A stretch of DNA of 64,000 nt, taken from an uncultured Bacteroidales bacterium. GTDB taxonomy: Bacteria > Bacteroidota > Bacteroidia > Bacteroidales > Paludibacteraceae. The notes beneath the pieces are model-generated. The model was given only the letters and a program-made list of their open reading frames with translations. It was not told the origin of the DNA and did no database searches. Location of the stretch: the NCBI GenBank assembly GCA_902799185.1, contig CADBZO010000002.1, forward strand, positions 78,278 through 142,277. The letters run 5' to 3'. The position numbers were made by a program, and so were the translations under genes. Shown here piece after piece: positions 55,987 through 63,696 of the stretch (positions are counted from its first letter, which is position 1; each line of letters opens with the position of its first letter).

Positions 55987-57141
55987 ATGAATAACAATAC
56001 TTTCGGAGATAAATGGTCGTTCACCTCTTTCGGTGAGTCCCATGGAGCAGCCGTAGGCGGTGTGCTCGACGGCGTGCCTGCCGGCCTGCATATAGATATG
56101 AACCTGATCCGCGAGGAACTTGCCCGCCGCGCCGGCAAACACTCAACACTCAACACTCAACACTCAACTCCCTTCTCCCCCTCTGAGAGGGGGTCGGGGG
56201 GTGTCCCCAATCCAACTCCCTTCTCCCCCTCTGAGAGGGGGTCGGGGGGTGTCCCCACTCCCCCCGTTTCTCCCCGCGCCCTGCGCGAACCCGACGAGGT
56301 CGAATGGCTCTCCGGCGTCATAAATGATAACTCTCAACTGTCAACTGTCAACTTTCAACTACACTCAACACTCAACACTCAACACTCAACTGCCCTTGTC
56401 ACCCTCGGTACTCCTATCGCCTTTATCATCCGGAACAAAGACGCGCGCCCGGAGGACTACGAGTGGCTCAAACACTCTTACCGCACCGGGCACGCCGACA
56501 AGGTCTATGAACTCAAATACGGTATCCGCGACTGGCGCGGAGGAGGCAGAGCCTCCGCACGGGAGACGGCCGCACGCGTCGTAGCCGGGTGTATTGCCAA
56601 ACAGCACCTCGCCGCCAAAGGTGTGCACATCCATGCGCGCTTAGTCCAAGTAGGCAGCGAGACCGACCCCGCACGTTTCGCCCAGACCATCGCCGACTAC
56701 CAACGCCAAGGCGACTCCATCGGCGGTATCGTCGAGTGTACCGTCACCGGATTGCCTGCCGGCACAGGAGAACCGCTCTTCCATAAGCTCCAGGCGGAAC
56801 TGGCGTTCGCCGTCATGTCCATCAACGCCTGCAAAGGCTTCGAGTACGGCACCGGCTTCGCCGGAGTCACGCAGCCCGGCTCCGCCATCAACCACCTCTC
56901 CGGAGGTATCGCCGGAGGTATTTCAGACGGCACACCCCTCACCTTCCGCGCCGTCTTCAAACCTACACCCTCCACACCCAAGGCACTTGCTAATGTACAA
57001 GGGGACGATGTACCATGTACTAATGTACAAGGGGACGATGTACAATGTACAAAGGTCGGTCGCCATGATCCTTGCGTGGCTGTACGCGCGGTGCCTGTCG
57101 TCGAAGCCATGACCGCCCTCGCCCTCGTCAATTTTCTCTGA
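55987..57141 (+). CDS. aroC: Chorismate synthase AroC with large repeat-encoded insertions
   Basis: Makes chorismate from EPSP with reduced FMN. Family signatures: TFGDKWSFTSFGESHGAAVG at residues 4-23, GVPAGLHIDMNLIREELARR, REPDEVEWLSGVI, TLGTPIAFIIRNKD, the GGGRASARETAARVVAGCIA motif and TGFAGVTQPGSAINHLSGGI. The 384-aa protein has two insertions: residues about 50-100 and 113-137 (from ACTCAAC heptamers and two GC-rich palindromes) and about 335-358 (from TGTACAA/GGGACGA units). The first interrupts the segment that in other AroC proteins reads RRPGQS; only RRAGKHS is left, so activity is uncertain although the frame is intact. ATG 55987 is directly at the promoter. Confidence 0.9.
   Translation: MNNNTFGDKWSFTSFGESHGAAVGGVLDGVPAGLHIDMNLIREELARRAGKHSTLNTQHSTPFSPSERGSGGVPNPTPFSPSERGSGGVPTPPVSPRALREPDEVEWLSGVINDNSQLSTVNFQLHSTLNTQHSTALVTLGTPIAFIIRNKDARPEDYEWLKHSYRTGHADKVYELKYGIRDWRGGGRASARETAARVVAGCIAKQHLAAKGVHIHARLVQVGSETDPARFAQTIADYQRQGDSIGGIVECTVTGLPAGTGEPLFHKLQAELAFAVMSINACKGFEYGTGFAGVTQPGSAINHLSGGIAGGISDGTPLTFRAVFKPTPSTPKALANVQGDDVPCTNVQGDDVQCTKVGRHDPCVAVRAVPVVEAMTALALVNFL
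56136..56397 (+). repeat. Composite heptamer and palindrome insertion inside aroC
   Basis: ACTCAAC units at 56140-56168, two near-identical GC-rich palindromes (56169-56204 and 56218-56253), then after a native-looking stretch GTCAACT/TTCAACT and ACTCAAC units at 56331-56392. The whole is in frame. Confidence 0.85.
56993..57056 (+). repeat. Heptamer array inside aroC (3' part)
   Basis: TGTACAA/GGGGACGA/TGTACCA/TGTACTA variants, twice, read as NVQGDDVPCTNVQGDDVQCT. Confidence 0.8.
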
Positions 57142-57253
57142 GAAAATTGTGAAATAATCGTGCCCCTTGTGGGCTAAGAAATATACCAAAAGTCGAACAT
57201 TTGCAAAATAGATTTTACAATTTGCCAATAATCCGTAAAAATTGTTCAGATTA

Positions 57254-57285
57254 TTTGGTTATGTCCCTCAAAAGCAGTACCTTTG
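57254..57285 (+). promoter_or_regulatory. Promoter for the surface protein gene
   Basis: TTTGG at 57254, then TACCTTTG at 57278-57285; 58 bp before the ATG at 57343. Confidence 0.75.
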
Positions 57286-57342
57286 TGTGAAATTTTGACA
57301 ATTTAAGGTATAGTGATGTTATATTCAAAGACTGTATCAACC

Positions 57343-59382
57343 ATGAAACAATGGTTGCTTTTCTTTTACGTATTCCTATTTTTATGCGTAACGCCCGCCC
57401 GCGTATATATATATGGAGCGGGGTTGGTGGACGACCCCGAAGTGTCCGTTCCGGCCGGGGCGTATGTCACCTTTTCTACCGTCTATAACGGCAAGCGTTA
57501 TTACTTGGGTATAGACACCGTGCAGGCCAAGGCCGATAAAGACACCGTAACCTGGTACGACGGACCGTGCTACGCCGCTATGTGGCAAGCGGGCGGTTTG
57601 TACAGCCCTACGGGAACCAGGTTGGACGACGAGAACTACCTCCGTACGCTCAAAAGCGTGTGGATTGCCGAGCGGTGCAGCCGGCCCAAATACCTCTCGC
57701 TGGGTACCGACCGCGGTACGTACAGCCCGGTAGTGCTGCGCGACACGGCTCAGGCCACCCTGTGGTTTGCACAAAAAGACCGGATTGAGAGCGGCAGGTT
57801 TATCGAAGGTTATCTCTATTATTACTCTGCGGCGACCGGTGTGGAGGTCTATCGCTATCTGAGTTACGACCCCTTGTACGGTTTCAGCCGTGCGCTGCCG
57901 GGCCGTCCGGCGGTAACCACGCGTATGCTCGTGTGGGAACGGAAGACGGGTAATGACCTGCGGTTCGAGTTCACGCCGGAGACGTATGTGTTCGGTCTGG
58001 AGACAACGGGTGATACCACCGCCTTGCCGCTGACCTCCAAGGTGGTTTATTTCAAGAATGTGGACCGTTTCCGCAGCCGGGAGGGACGTATGGATGTCTA
58101 TGCCCGCGAACCGGAGAAGGTGGACAACCAGGAGGTGCTGGTGGAAGAACCGTATAAGCTGTTCGGTTACTACGAATGGGCGTCCCACCCGCGTACAGAG
58201 GGGCAGAAACCCGCTTCTTTCAAAGACAAGGATACCTACGACGGCAACTCGAGGATGCAATATTACAACACCTACGACCATGTAAAAGAGTCGAGTGGGT
58301 CGAGTGAGATTGTGGGCGCATGGCGCGACAGTACGCTACTGCATGTGCGTAACAAAGGTTTTACGCGCGGCAATGACGGTCTTTGGCACGACACGTTGTA
58401 CGCTATCGGTTCCGCTCCGTTCGACAGGGAGGAGACACGCTTTGTAGGCAAGGGCACCGGCGGCGATCCTGAGGCAGGTTATTACGTGGACCATATGGAT
58501 TACCTGCGTATCCATTTCCGCTGCGAGGGCGAGGAGTACACCGACTCGGCGCTGTTTGTTCGCCAGGTCTTCCACGAGCAGCCCTTCACCACGCTGAACC
58601 TGTCCTCCAGTCCGAACGACGGTGTGTTGGCAAAAGAAGCGGGCTCCATGGACTTCACGATTGCTGCGCATTACACCTCCGGCAACCGTATCCTGTTTGC
58701 CGGCGGCGCTGTTGCCGAAACGATGATCTTGGAGGAGGATGACCTGACCGTTGAAGAAGCCAACTTGACCATCGAGGTCCTGGACGCCAACGGAGAGGCT
58801 TTTGAAGACGGGAAGGCATGGTTGACCGCCGCCAAATCAGGGAAAACCATTACCGCTACCGCCACGGAGAACACCTCTGCGGAGAACCGCGTGGCGCAGA
58901 TACGGTACACTTATCATTACGTCCACTCCTCGGCGACAGGGGACGAGGCCACCGCCACCCGCTCGCTGTGGATTACGCAGAAAGGTAAGGCGGATGGTAA
59001 TGCTGAGATCTATGTCTTCAGCCACAAAGGCGATGACGACGGAGACGGGCTGCAGGACGTTCACGAGAAGACATACACCTATTATGCCATCCCGGGCGAG
59101 GAGCTGCAACTGCCGGTGCATTATGACCTATGGGGCTATTACCGCTGGTTCCAATACGACGGGGCAAACAAAGACCGGGATTTGCTCTATGGCGGCACTT
59201 GGACATGGAAAGCCGAGCCGACGAACCATCTGGAGGACGCCAACCTGAATAGTTTCATGCCCATCAACCCCACTACCGACAACACCTCCCGCGGACGGTG
59301 GGACATGGCTATTAACAACCATTTTACAATAGGCAAACAGACGCCCGTCTCGATGCCGACGGCGTGGTCGGTGTGTCTCTGA
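57343..59382 (+). CDS. Large exported surface protein, 5' part (frameshifted)
   Basis: A 679-codon frame starting with a signal peptide (MKQWLLFFYVFLFLCVTPAR). The mature part is rich in Tyr, Thr, Asp and Gly with beta-type strands (VPAGAYVTFSTVYNGKRYYL; YAAMWQAGGLYSPTGTRLDD; RYTYHYVHSSATGDEATATR) and no recognised catalytic motif; it looks like a large Bacteroidales cell-surface protein, possibly exported through T9SS. Near 59340 the frame is lost: continuing in the next frame gives DARLDADGVVGVSLKAL, a natural continuation. One missing base would explain this. An alternative start is ATG 57316. Confidence 0.7.
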   Translation: MKQWLLFFYVFLFLCVTPARVYIYGAGLVDDPEVSVPAGAYVTFSTVYNGKRYYLGIDTVQAKADKDTVTWYDGPCYAAMWQAGGLYSPTGTRLDDENYLRTLKSVWIAERCSRPKYLSLGTDRGTYSPVVLRDTAQATLWFAQKDRIESGRFIEGYLYYYSAATGVEVYRYLSYDPLYGFSRALPGRPAVTTRMLVWERKTGNDLRFEFTPETYVFGLETTGDTTALPLTSKVVYFKNVDRFRSREGRMDVYAREPEKVDNQEVLVEEPYKLFGYYEWASHPRTEGQKPASFKDKDTYDGNSRMQYYNTYDHVKESSGSSEIVGAWRDSTLLHVRNKGFTRGNDGLWHDTLYAIGSAPFDREETRFVGKGTGGDPEAGYYVDHMDYLRIHFRCEGEEYTDSALFVRQVFHEQPFTTLNLSSSPNDGVLAKEAGSMDFTIAAHYTSGNRILFAGGAVAETMILEEDDLTVEEANLTIEVLDANGEAFEDGKAWLTAAKSGKTITATATENTSAENRVAQIRYTYHYVHSSATGDEATATRSLWITQKGKADGNAEIYVFSHKGDDDGDGLQDVHEKTYTYYAIPGEELQLPVHYDLWGYYRWFQYDGANKDRDLLYGGTWTWKAEPTNHLEDANLNSFMPINPTTDNTSRGRWDMAINNHFTIGKQTPVSMPTAWSVCL

Positions 59383-60478
59383 AGGCATTGACCGAACCGA
59401 CGCTGTCTTACCGTCAGATTTTTGACATCCGTCCGGCGAAAGAGCAGGCAGACAAGATGGCACGCTGCCGCACCGGAGCAGAAGAGTGGATGGAAAAACA
59501 CACCGTAATAGCACCGGCGGGCAGGGCCATCACGCTGGAGCAGCAGTACCCCGTGAGCGACAAGAACACCAACGACGTGGAGGACCACCTGCAATATATC
59601 TATTACTACAACGCCAAAGACGCCGATACGGGAACAGACCCCGACTCCGGTTATGAAAATTATAACAAGGCAGCTACGTACGCCCGTATAGGACGCAGCC
59701 GTACGGATGGAGACGAGCACCTGGAGCTGATTGATTTCACCAACCTGCCGGACGGCACGTACACTGTCCTGATGGTGAACCCGCGTGCCACGGGCGGTTA
59801 CGCATTGGGCTACAGGGGATCCACGACGTTTAACTACAACGGCTGGAGCAGTACCATGAGTTCTGCCGAGGAGCTTGAAACATGGCTGGAGGAACACGTG
59901 ATGAAGCAGAACGCCTACCGCCTCACCCTCACCAAAGAAGGGGAACAGATAGAGGTAGCATACAATGGTTATTATTATATCACGGCGAACCGCAGTGGTG
60001 CTTTCTTGGATAATTGGGCGATGCAGTGGACGCCCAGCCACTGGTGGGCGTATGAGTATAGTATCAATTATAGTGCCATTACTCCTTCCGAAACTCCCTC
60101 CGGCATGTCCAATACGGTACAGCTGCTCATGAAATATACTTCTATCCTGGGTATCAGTTCGCTCAGTGTAAAAGGATACCTGCACGCCAAGAACGCTGCA
60201 GGAACCAGCAATGCTTTTCATATAGTAGATAATGAACGTTTCGAGGGCGGAGATATCAACCGTTCCTGGGTGTTCTATCGCATTGTGCCCGGCGGCTCGG
60301 AGCACAAGGAGACGCCGCGTTGGGAAAAGAGCACCAATAACTCCGAATGGACGGAAGTGGCGCGCGAGGGGCGCAACACCTCCGGCTACACGATGCTGGG
60401 CAACGGCTATCTGTCCATCAGCGAGAACACCCATACCCACCCCAACGAGACGGTTTACTACCGCCTCCGCACCGAGCA
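59340..60478 (+). pseudogene. Surface protein, continuation in shifted frame, cut by the contig junction
   Basis: This is the continuation of the preceding frame: DARLDADGVVGVSLKALTEP, then beta-rich sequence (TVIAPAGRAITLEQQYPVSD; LIDFTNLPDGTYTVLMVNPR; SWVFYRIVPGGSEHKETPRW; NTHTHPNETVYYRLRTEHF). The segment LPDGTYTVLMVN is a carboxypeptidase-regulatory-like strand pair. Composition is as in the rest of the Bacteroidales part until about 60,475, where it changes to high GC and the true C-terminus is missing. Nominally the frame stays open to 61892, but beyond the junction it is antisense to ychF and not coding. Confidence 0.6.
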
Positions 60479-60761
60479 TTTCCAGGCCAAGTACGACGCG
60501 CTGCTGGCAGCCGCCCAACACGGCGCGGTGCTGGTTTCGCCCGCGGTTTCGCCAGGCGAAAAGCGCGCGCTCGACGCCGCGCTCGGCGCGGGCGGAAGCG
60601 CGATCCACCTCGAATCCCGCCCGGTGAACCTCTACTACAAGCCGGCGGGACTCCGGCTCGCCGCTCTCTCCGGTAAAACGACCGGGGTCCTCCACTTCGT
60701 TCCGGACCCCTGGACGTACCTACTTTCGCCCGGCCTCCGGCGCGGAGAGCCGCAGGAAAAC
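60475..60761 (+). other. Junction region and gene fragment of high GC
   Basis: From about 60,475 GC rises sharply. The plus frame reads FQAKYDALLAAAQHGAVLVS, then PAVSPGEKRALDAALGAG, and a further 45 residues that look like protein (NLYYKPAGLRLAAL, VLHFVPDPWTYL), so it may be the middle of another gene cut at both ends. I do not recognise the family with confidence. No stop occurs before the convergent ychF gene. Confidence 0.4.
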
Positions 60762-61862
60762 CTACACGTTGAACAGGAACTCGACCATGTCGCCGTCCTG
60801 CATCTCGTACTCCTTGCCCTCCTCGCGGACAAGGCCGAGCTCGCGGCACTTCAGCTCCCCGCCGTGCGCGACGAAGTCCTCGTAGCGCACGACCTTCGCG
60901 CGGATGAAGCCGCGCTCGAAGTCGCTGTGGATCACGCCCGCGCACTTCGGCGCCTTCCAGCCGCGCCGGAACGTCCAGGCGCGCACCTCCTTGGGGCCGG
61001 CGGTGAGGAACGAGGCGAGGCCGAGCGTGCGGTAGCCGGTCTTCACGATGACGTCGAGGCCGCTCTCGGAGATGCCGTAGGAGGCGAGGAACTCGGCGCG
61101 CTCCTCGTCGGAGAGGCCCGCCATGTCCTGCTCCACCGCGGCGCAGATGCGGACGCACTCGCAGCCCGCCTTCTCCGCGAGGGCGCGCAGCGCGGCCTCG
61201 TGGGCGTTGCCGGCGGGGAGGCCGGCCTCGTCGACGTTCGCGACGTAGATGACCTTCTTGTCCGTGAGGTAGCGGCCCTCGCGCAGCGCCTCGGCGAGCA
61301 GGTCGTCGTCGTGGCGGTCGAAGGTGCGCACCGGCGCGCCGCCCTCCAGGTGGGCCTTGAGCGCCTCCAGGACCTCGAGCTCGGGGCGGACCTTCGGGTC
61401 GACCTTGGCGAGCTTGCCGACGCGGGCGACGCGCGCCTCGAGCACCTCGAGGTCGGCGAGCAGCAGCTCGTTCTCGATGATCGCGACGTCGCGCGCGGGG
61501 TCGATGGACCCCTCCACGTGGACGATGTCGCCGTTCTCGAAGCAGCGGACGACCTCGAGGATCGCGTTCGCGTCGCGGATGTTCGCGAGGAACTTGTTGC
61601 CGAGGCCCTCGCCCTTGCTGGCGCCCTTCACCAGTCCCGCGATGTCGACGAACTCGACCGTGGCGTGGATGACGTTCTGCGGGTGGACCATGTCCGCGAG
61701 GACCGCGAGGCGCGGGTCGGGGACGGGCACGACCGCCGTGTTGGGCTCGATCGTGCAGAAGGGGAAGTTCTCCGCCTTCGCGTTCTGAGCGCGGGTGAGG
61801 GCGTTGAAGAGGGTGGACTTGCCGACGTTGGGCAGGCCGACGATGCCGATGTTGAGTGCCAT
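60762..61862 (-). CDS. ychF: Redox-regulated ATPase YchF (OLA1 family)
   Basis: A 366-aa translation-associated P-loop protein that prefers ATP. Visible are [18 protein letters not shown] (residues 9-26), [20 protein letters not shown] at about 66-85 (G3), ANVDEAG (G4 variant with Glu, typical of YchF) at about 205, and the C-terminal TGS-like domain ending [10 protein letters not shown]. Length normal. Codons are almost all G/C-ending, unlike the genes before 60.4 kb, so it comes from a different genome or region. Confidence 0.96.
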   Translation of the reverse strand: MALNIGIVGLPNVGKSTLFNALTRAQNAKAENFPFCTIEPNTAVVPVPDPRLAVLADMVHPQNVIHATVEFVDIAGLVKGASKGEGLGNKFLANIRDANAILEVVRCFENGDIVHVEGSIDPARDVAIIENELLLADLEVLEARVARVGKLAKVDPKVRPELEVLEALKAHLEGGAPVRTFDRHDDDLLAEALREGRYLTDKKVIYVANVDEAGLPAGNAHEAALRALAEKAGCECVRICAAVEQDMAGLSDEERAEFLASYGISESGLDVIVKTGYRTLGLASFLTAGPKEVRAWTFRRGWKAPKCAGVIHSDFERGFIRAKVVRYEDFVAHGGELKCRELGLVREEGKEYEMQDGDMVEFLFNV

Positions 61863-62015
61863 GTGCGTGTGTTCCTCGCGTGCGGCGGATGATACACCGC
61901 CGCGGCGCTCGGTTCAAGCCCCAATCGCGCGGGGATTTGCGCGCGGAGCGGCCATGTGGTAGACTCCGGGCCGACATCGTTCCCCGCCTTTCGCCCGCCA
62001 CTCGTCCCCTTGACC

Positions 62016-62918
62016 ATGCCCGTCGACGACTACAATCCCGACATCGCCCGGCGCGACCTGAAGTACTACATCTTCGACTGGGACGACAACATTCTGCGGA
62101 TGCCGACCTACATCCATCTGGAGCGGCGCCTGCGGGACGGCTCGTGGGTGCCGCACCTAGTGTCGACCGCGCTCTTCTCCGTCATCCGCAACGACACGGT
62201 GAACTACCGTCCGCCGCAGGGCCAGTGGGAGAAGGCGTTCGTCGAGTTCCGGGACCCGGCCGAGCGCACGGAGAGCAAGTTCCTCGCCGACGCGCGCACC
62301 GCCATCGACCGCCTGCTCGAGGGCGTCGAGAAGCAGCCGCCATCCTTCAACACCTTCCGCAAGATCCTGCGCGAGGGGCGCATCTTCGCGATCGTCACCG
62401 CGCGCGGCCACGACCCCGCCACGCTGCGCAAGGGCGTGGAGATGTTCATCGACCGAATCCTCTCCGACGCCGAGAAGGCCGAGATGGTGCGCAACCTGCG
62501 CGGCTGGATCGTCTGCTACGAGGGGGAGGCCGCCAACGCGGCGATGACGGACGAACAGGTCGTCGACAACTACCTCTCGATGAACCGCTACCACGCCGTC
62601 ACCAACCCCGCGTTCATCGCGGCGGTGAAGGCGCAGGGCACGCCCGGCGCGGAGAAGTCCGAGACGCGCAAGCAGTTCGCGATCCTCGACTTCCTCGAGT
62701 GGCTCTTCCGGATGATCGAGCGCATCGGCGCGCGCAAGCCGATCTCCGTCGGCTTCTCCGACGACGACCCGGGCAACGTCGCGGCCGTCGCGGACTTCAT
62801 CCGCCACAATCTCGCCGAGCGGTTCCCGTCGGTGAAGTTCGTCGTCTACGACACGTCCGACCCCGACGTCGAGAAGGGCCACAAGCTCGTCGTCTCGGGC
62901 CAGCTGCCGCTCTTTTAG
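62016..62918 (+). CDS. HAD-like protein
   Basis: A 300-aa protein with haloacid-dehalogenase features: DLKYYIFDWDDNILRMPT (motif DWDDN) near residue 17, FAIVTARGHDPATLRKGVEM near 125, and PISVGFSDDDPGNVAAVADF near 247 (acidic motif). The middle part is a helical insertion. The substrate is unknown; a phosphatase is likely. The start ATG 62016 is used because the protein fold begins there; codons upstream in the frame belong to the spacer. High GC. It is divergent from ychF. Confidence 0.75.
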   Translation: MPVDDYNPDIARRDLKYYIFDWDDNILRMPTYIHLERRLRDGSWVPHLVSTALFSVIRNDTVNYRPPQGQWEKAFVEFRDPAERTESKFLADARTAIDRLLEGVEKQPPSFNTFRKILREGRIFAIVTARGHDPATLRKGVEMFIDRILSDAEKAEMVRNLRGWIVCYEGEAANAAMTDEQVVDNYLSMNRYHAVTNPAFIAAVKAQGTPGAEKSETRKQFAILDFLEWLFRMIERIGARKPISVGFSDDDPGNVAAVADFIRHNLAERFPSVKFVVYDTSDPDVEKGHKLVVSGQLPLF

Positions 62919-62977
62919 GTCACATGGTCACACGGTCACACGGTCACACGGTCTCACGTCATTTAGCATTCAGCATT
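62919..62977 (+). repeat. 8-bp tandem repeat (GGTCACAC)n and GCATTCA units in the high-GC part
   Basis: Five copies of GGTCACAC variants followed by TAGCATTCAGCATTCC, filling the spacer between the HAD-like and DedA genes. Confidence 0.8.
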
Positions 62978-62979
62978 CC

Positions 62980-63696
62980 ATGCTCGAAACCATCGCCTCC
63001 CACCTCGAATCGATCGCCGCGCTGGCCCCGCACTGGGGCTTCGCGCTGATCTTCTTCTTCATGGCGGTCGAGAGCTCGTTCATCCCGTTCCCGAGCGAGG
63101 TGGTGATGCTGCCGGCCGGCTTCCTCGCGTTCCGCGGCGAGCTCACGCTCCATTCGCCGTGGCCGGACGCCGCGCTGGCGCTTTTCTTCGGGACGCTCGG
63201 CTCCTTCGCCGGCGCGTGCGTGAACTACTGGCTGGGCCTCAAGCTCGGGCGGCCGTTCCTCTACCGCTACGGCAGGTGGTTCTTCCTCAAGCCCGCCACG
63301 CTGGAGCGCGCGGAGGAGCTCTTCCGGCGCTACGGCGACGTGACGACGTTCGTCTGCCGCCTCGTCACCGTGATCCGCCAGCTCATCTCCATCCCGGCCG
63401 GCTTTGCGCGGATGCCGTTCGGGCGCTTCGCGTTCTTCACCGTCCTCGGCGCCGGCATCTGGAACCTCATCCTGCTTGCCGTCGGCGCGTGGCTCGGGCG
63501 CGAGACGCAGGAGATGACCTACCTCGAGCTCGTGACGCGCGGCAAGGCGCTCGTCGCGGACCACTACGGCTGGATCCTCGCCGGGCTCGCGCTCGTCGTC
63601 GCCGTCTACGCCCTCTGCCACCGCCTCGCCGTCGGCGGCCGCGGCCGCGCCGCGGACGCTTCCGCCCATTCCGCACCGCAGGAGACCTCCACATGA
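62980..63696 (+). CDS. DedA family membrane protein
   Basis: A 238-aa VTT/SNARE-associated membrane protein: FALIFFFMAVESSFIPFPSE with the re-entrant loop motif at about residues 24-43, VMLPAGFLAFRGEL, FGTLGSFAGACVNYWLGLKL at about 70-89, VTTFVCRLVTVIRQLISIPA with the conserved Arg at about 121-140, and a last helix (GWILAGLALVVAVYALCHRL). DedA proteins take part in lipid-carrier recycling and membrane homeostasis. It overlaps the next gene by 4 bp (ATGA). Confidence 0.92.
   Translation: MLETIASHLESIAALAPHWGFALIFFFMAVESSFIPFPSEVVMLPAGFLAFRGELTLHSPWPDAALALFFGTLGSFAGACVNYWLGLKLGRPFLYRYGRWFFLKPATLERAEELFRRYGDVTTFVCRLVTVIRQLISIPAGFARMPFGRFAFFTVLGAGIWNLILLAVGAWLGRETQEMTYLELVTRGKALVADHYGWILAGLALVVAVYALCHRLAVGGRGRAADASAHSAPQETST

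Noticed and set aside
60479-61892. Continuation of the surface-protein frame over ychF
   Set aside because: The frame stays open only because of the high GC; it is antisense to the complete ychF gene and crosses the composition junction.
60418-62001. Open minus-strand frame of over 500 codons around ychF
   Set aside because: It is a high-GC shadow of ychF in another frame; extremely rich in Arg, Pro and Gly, with no family features.
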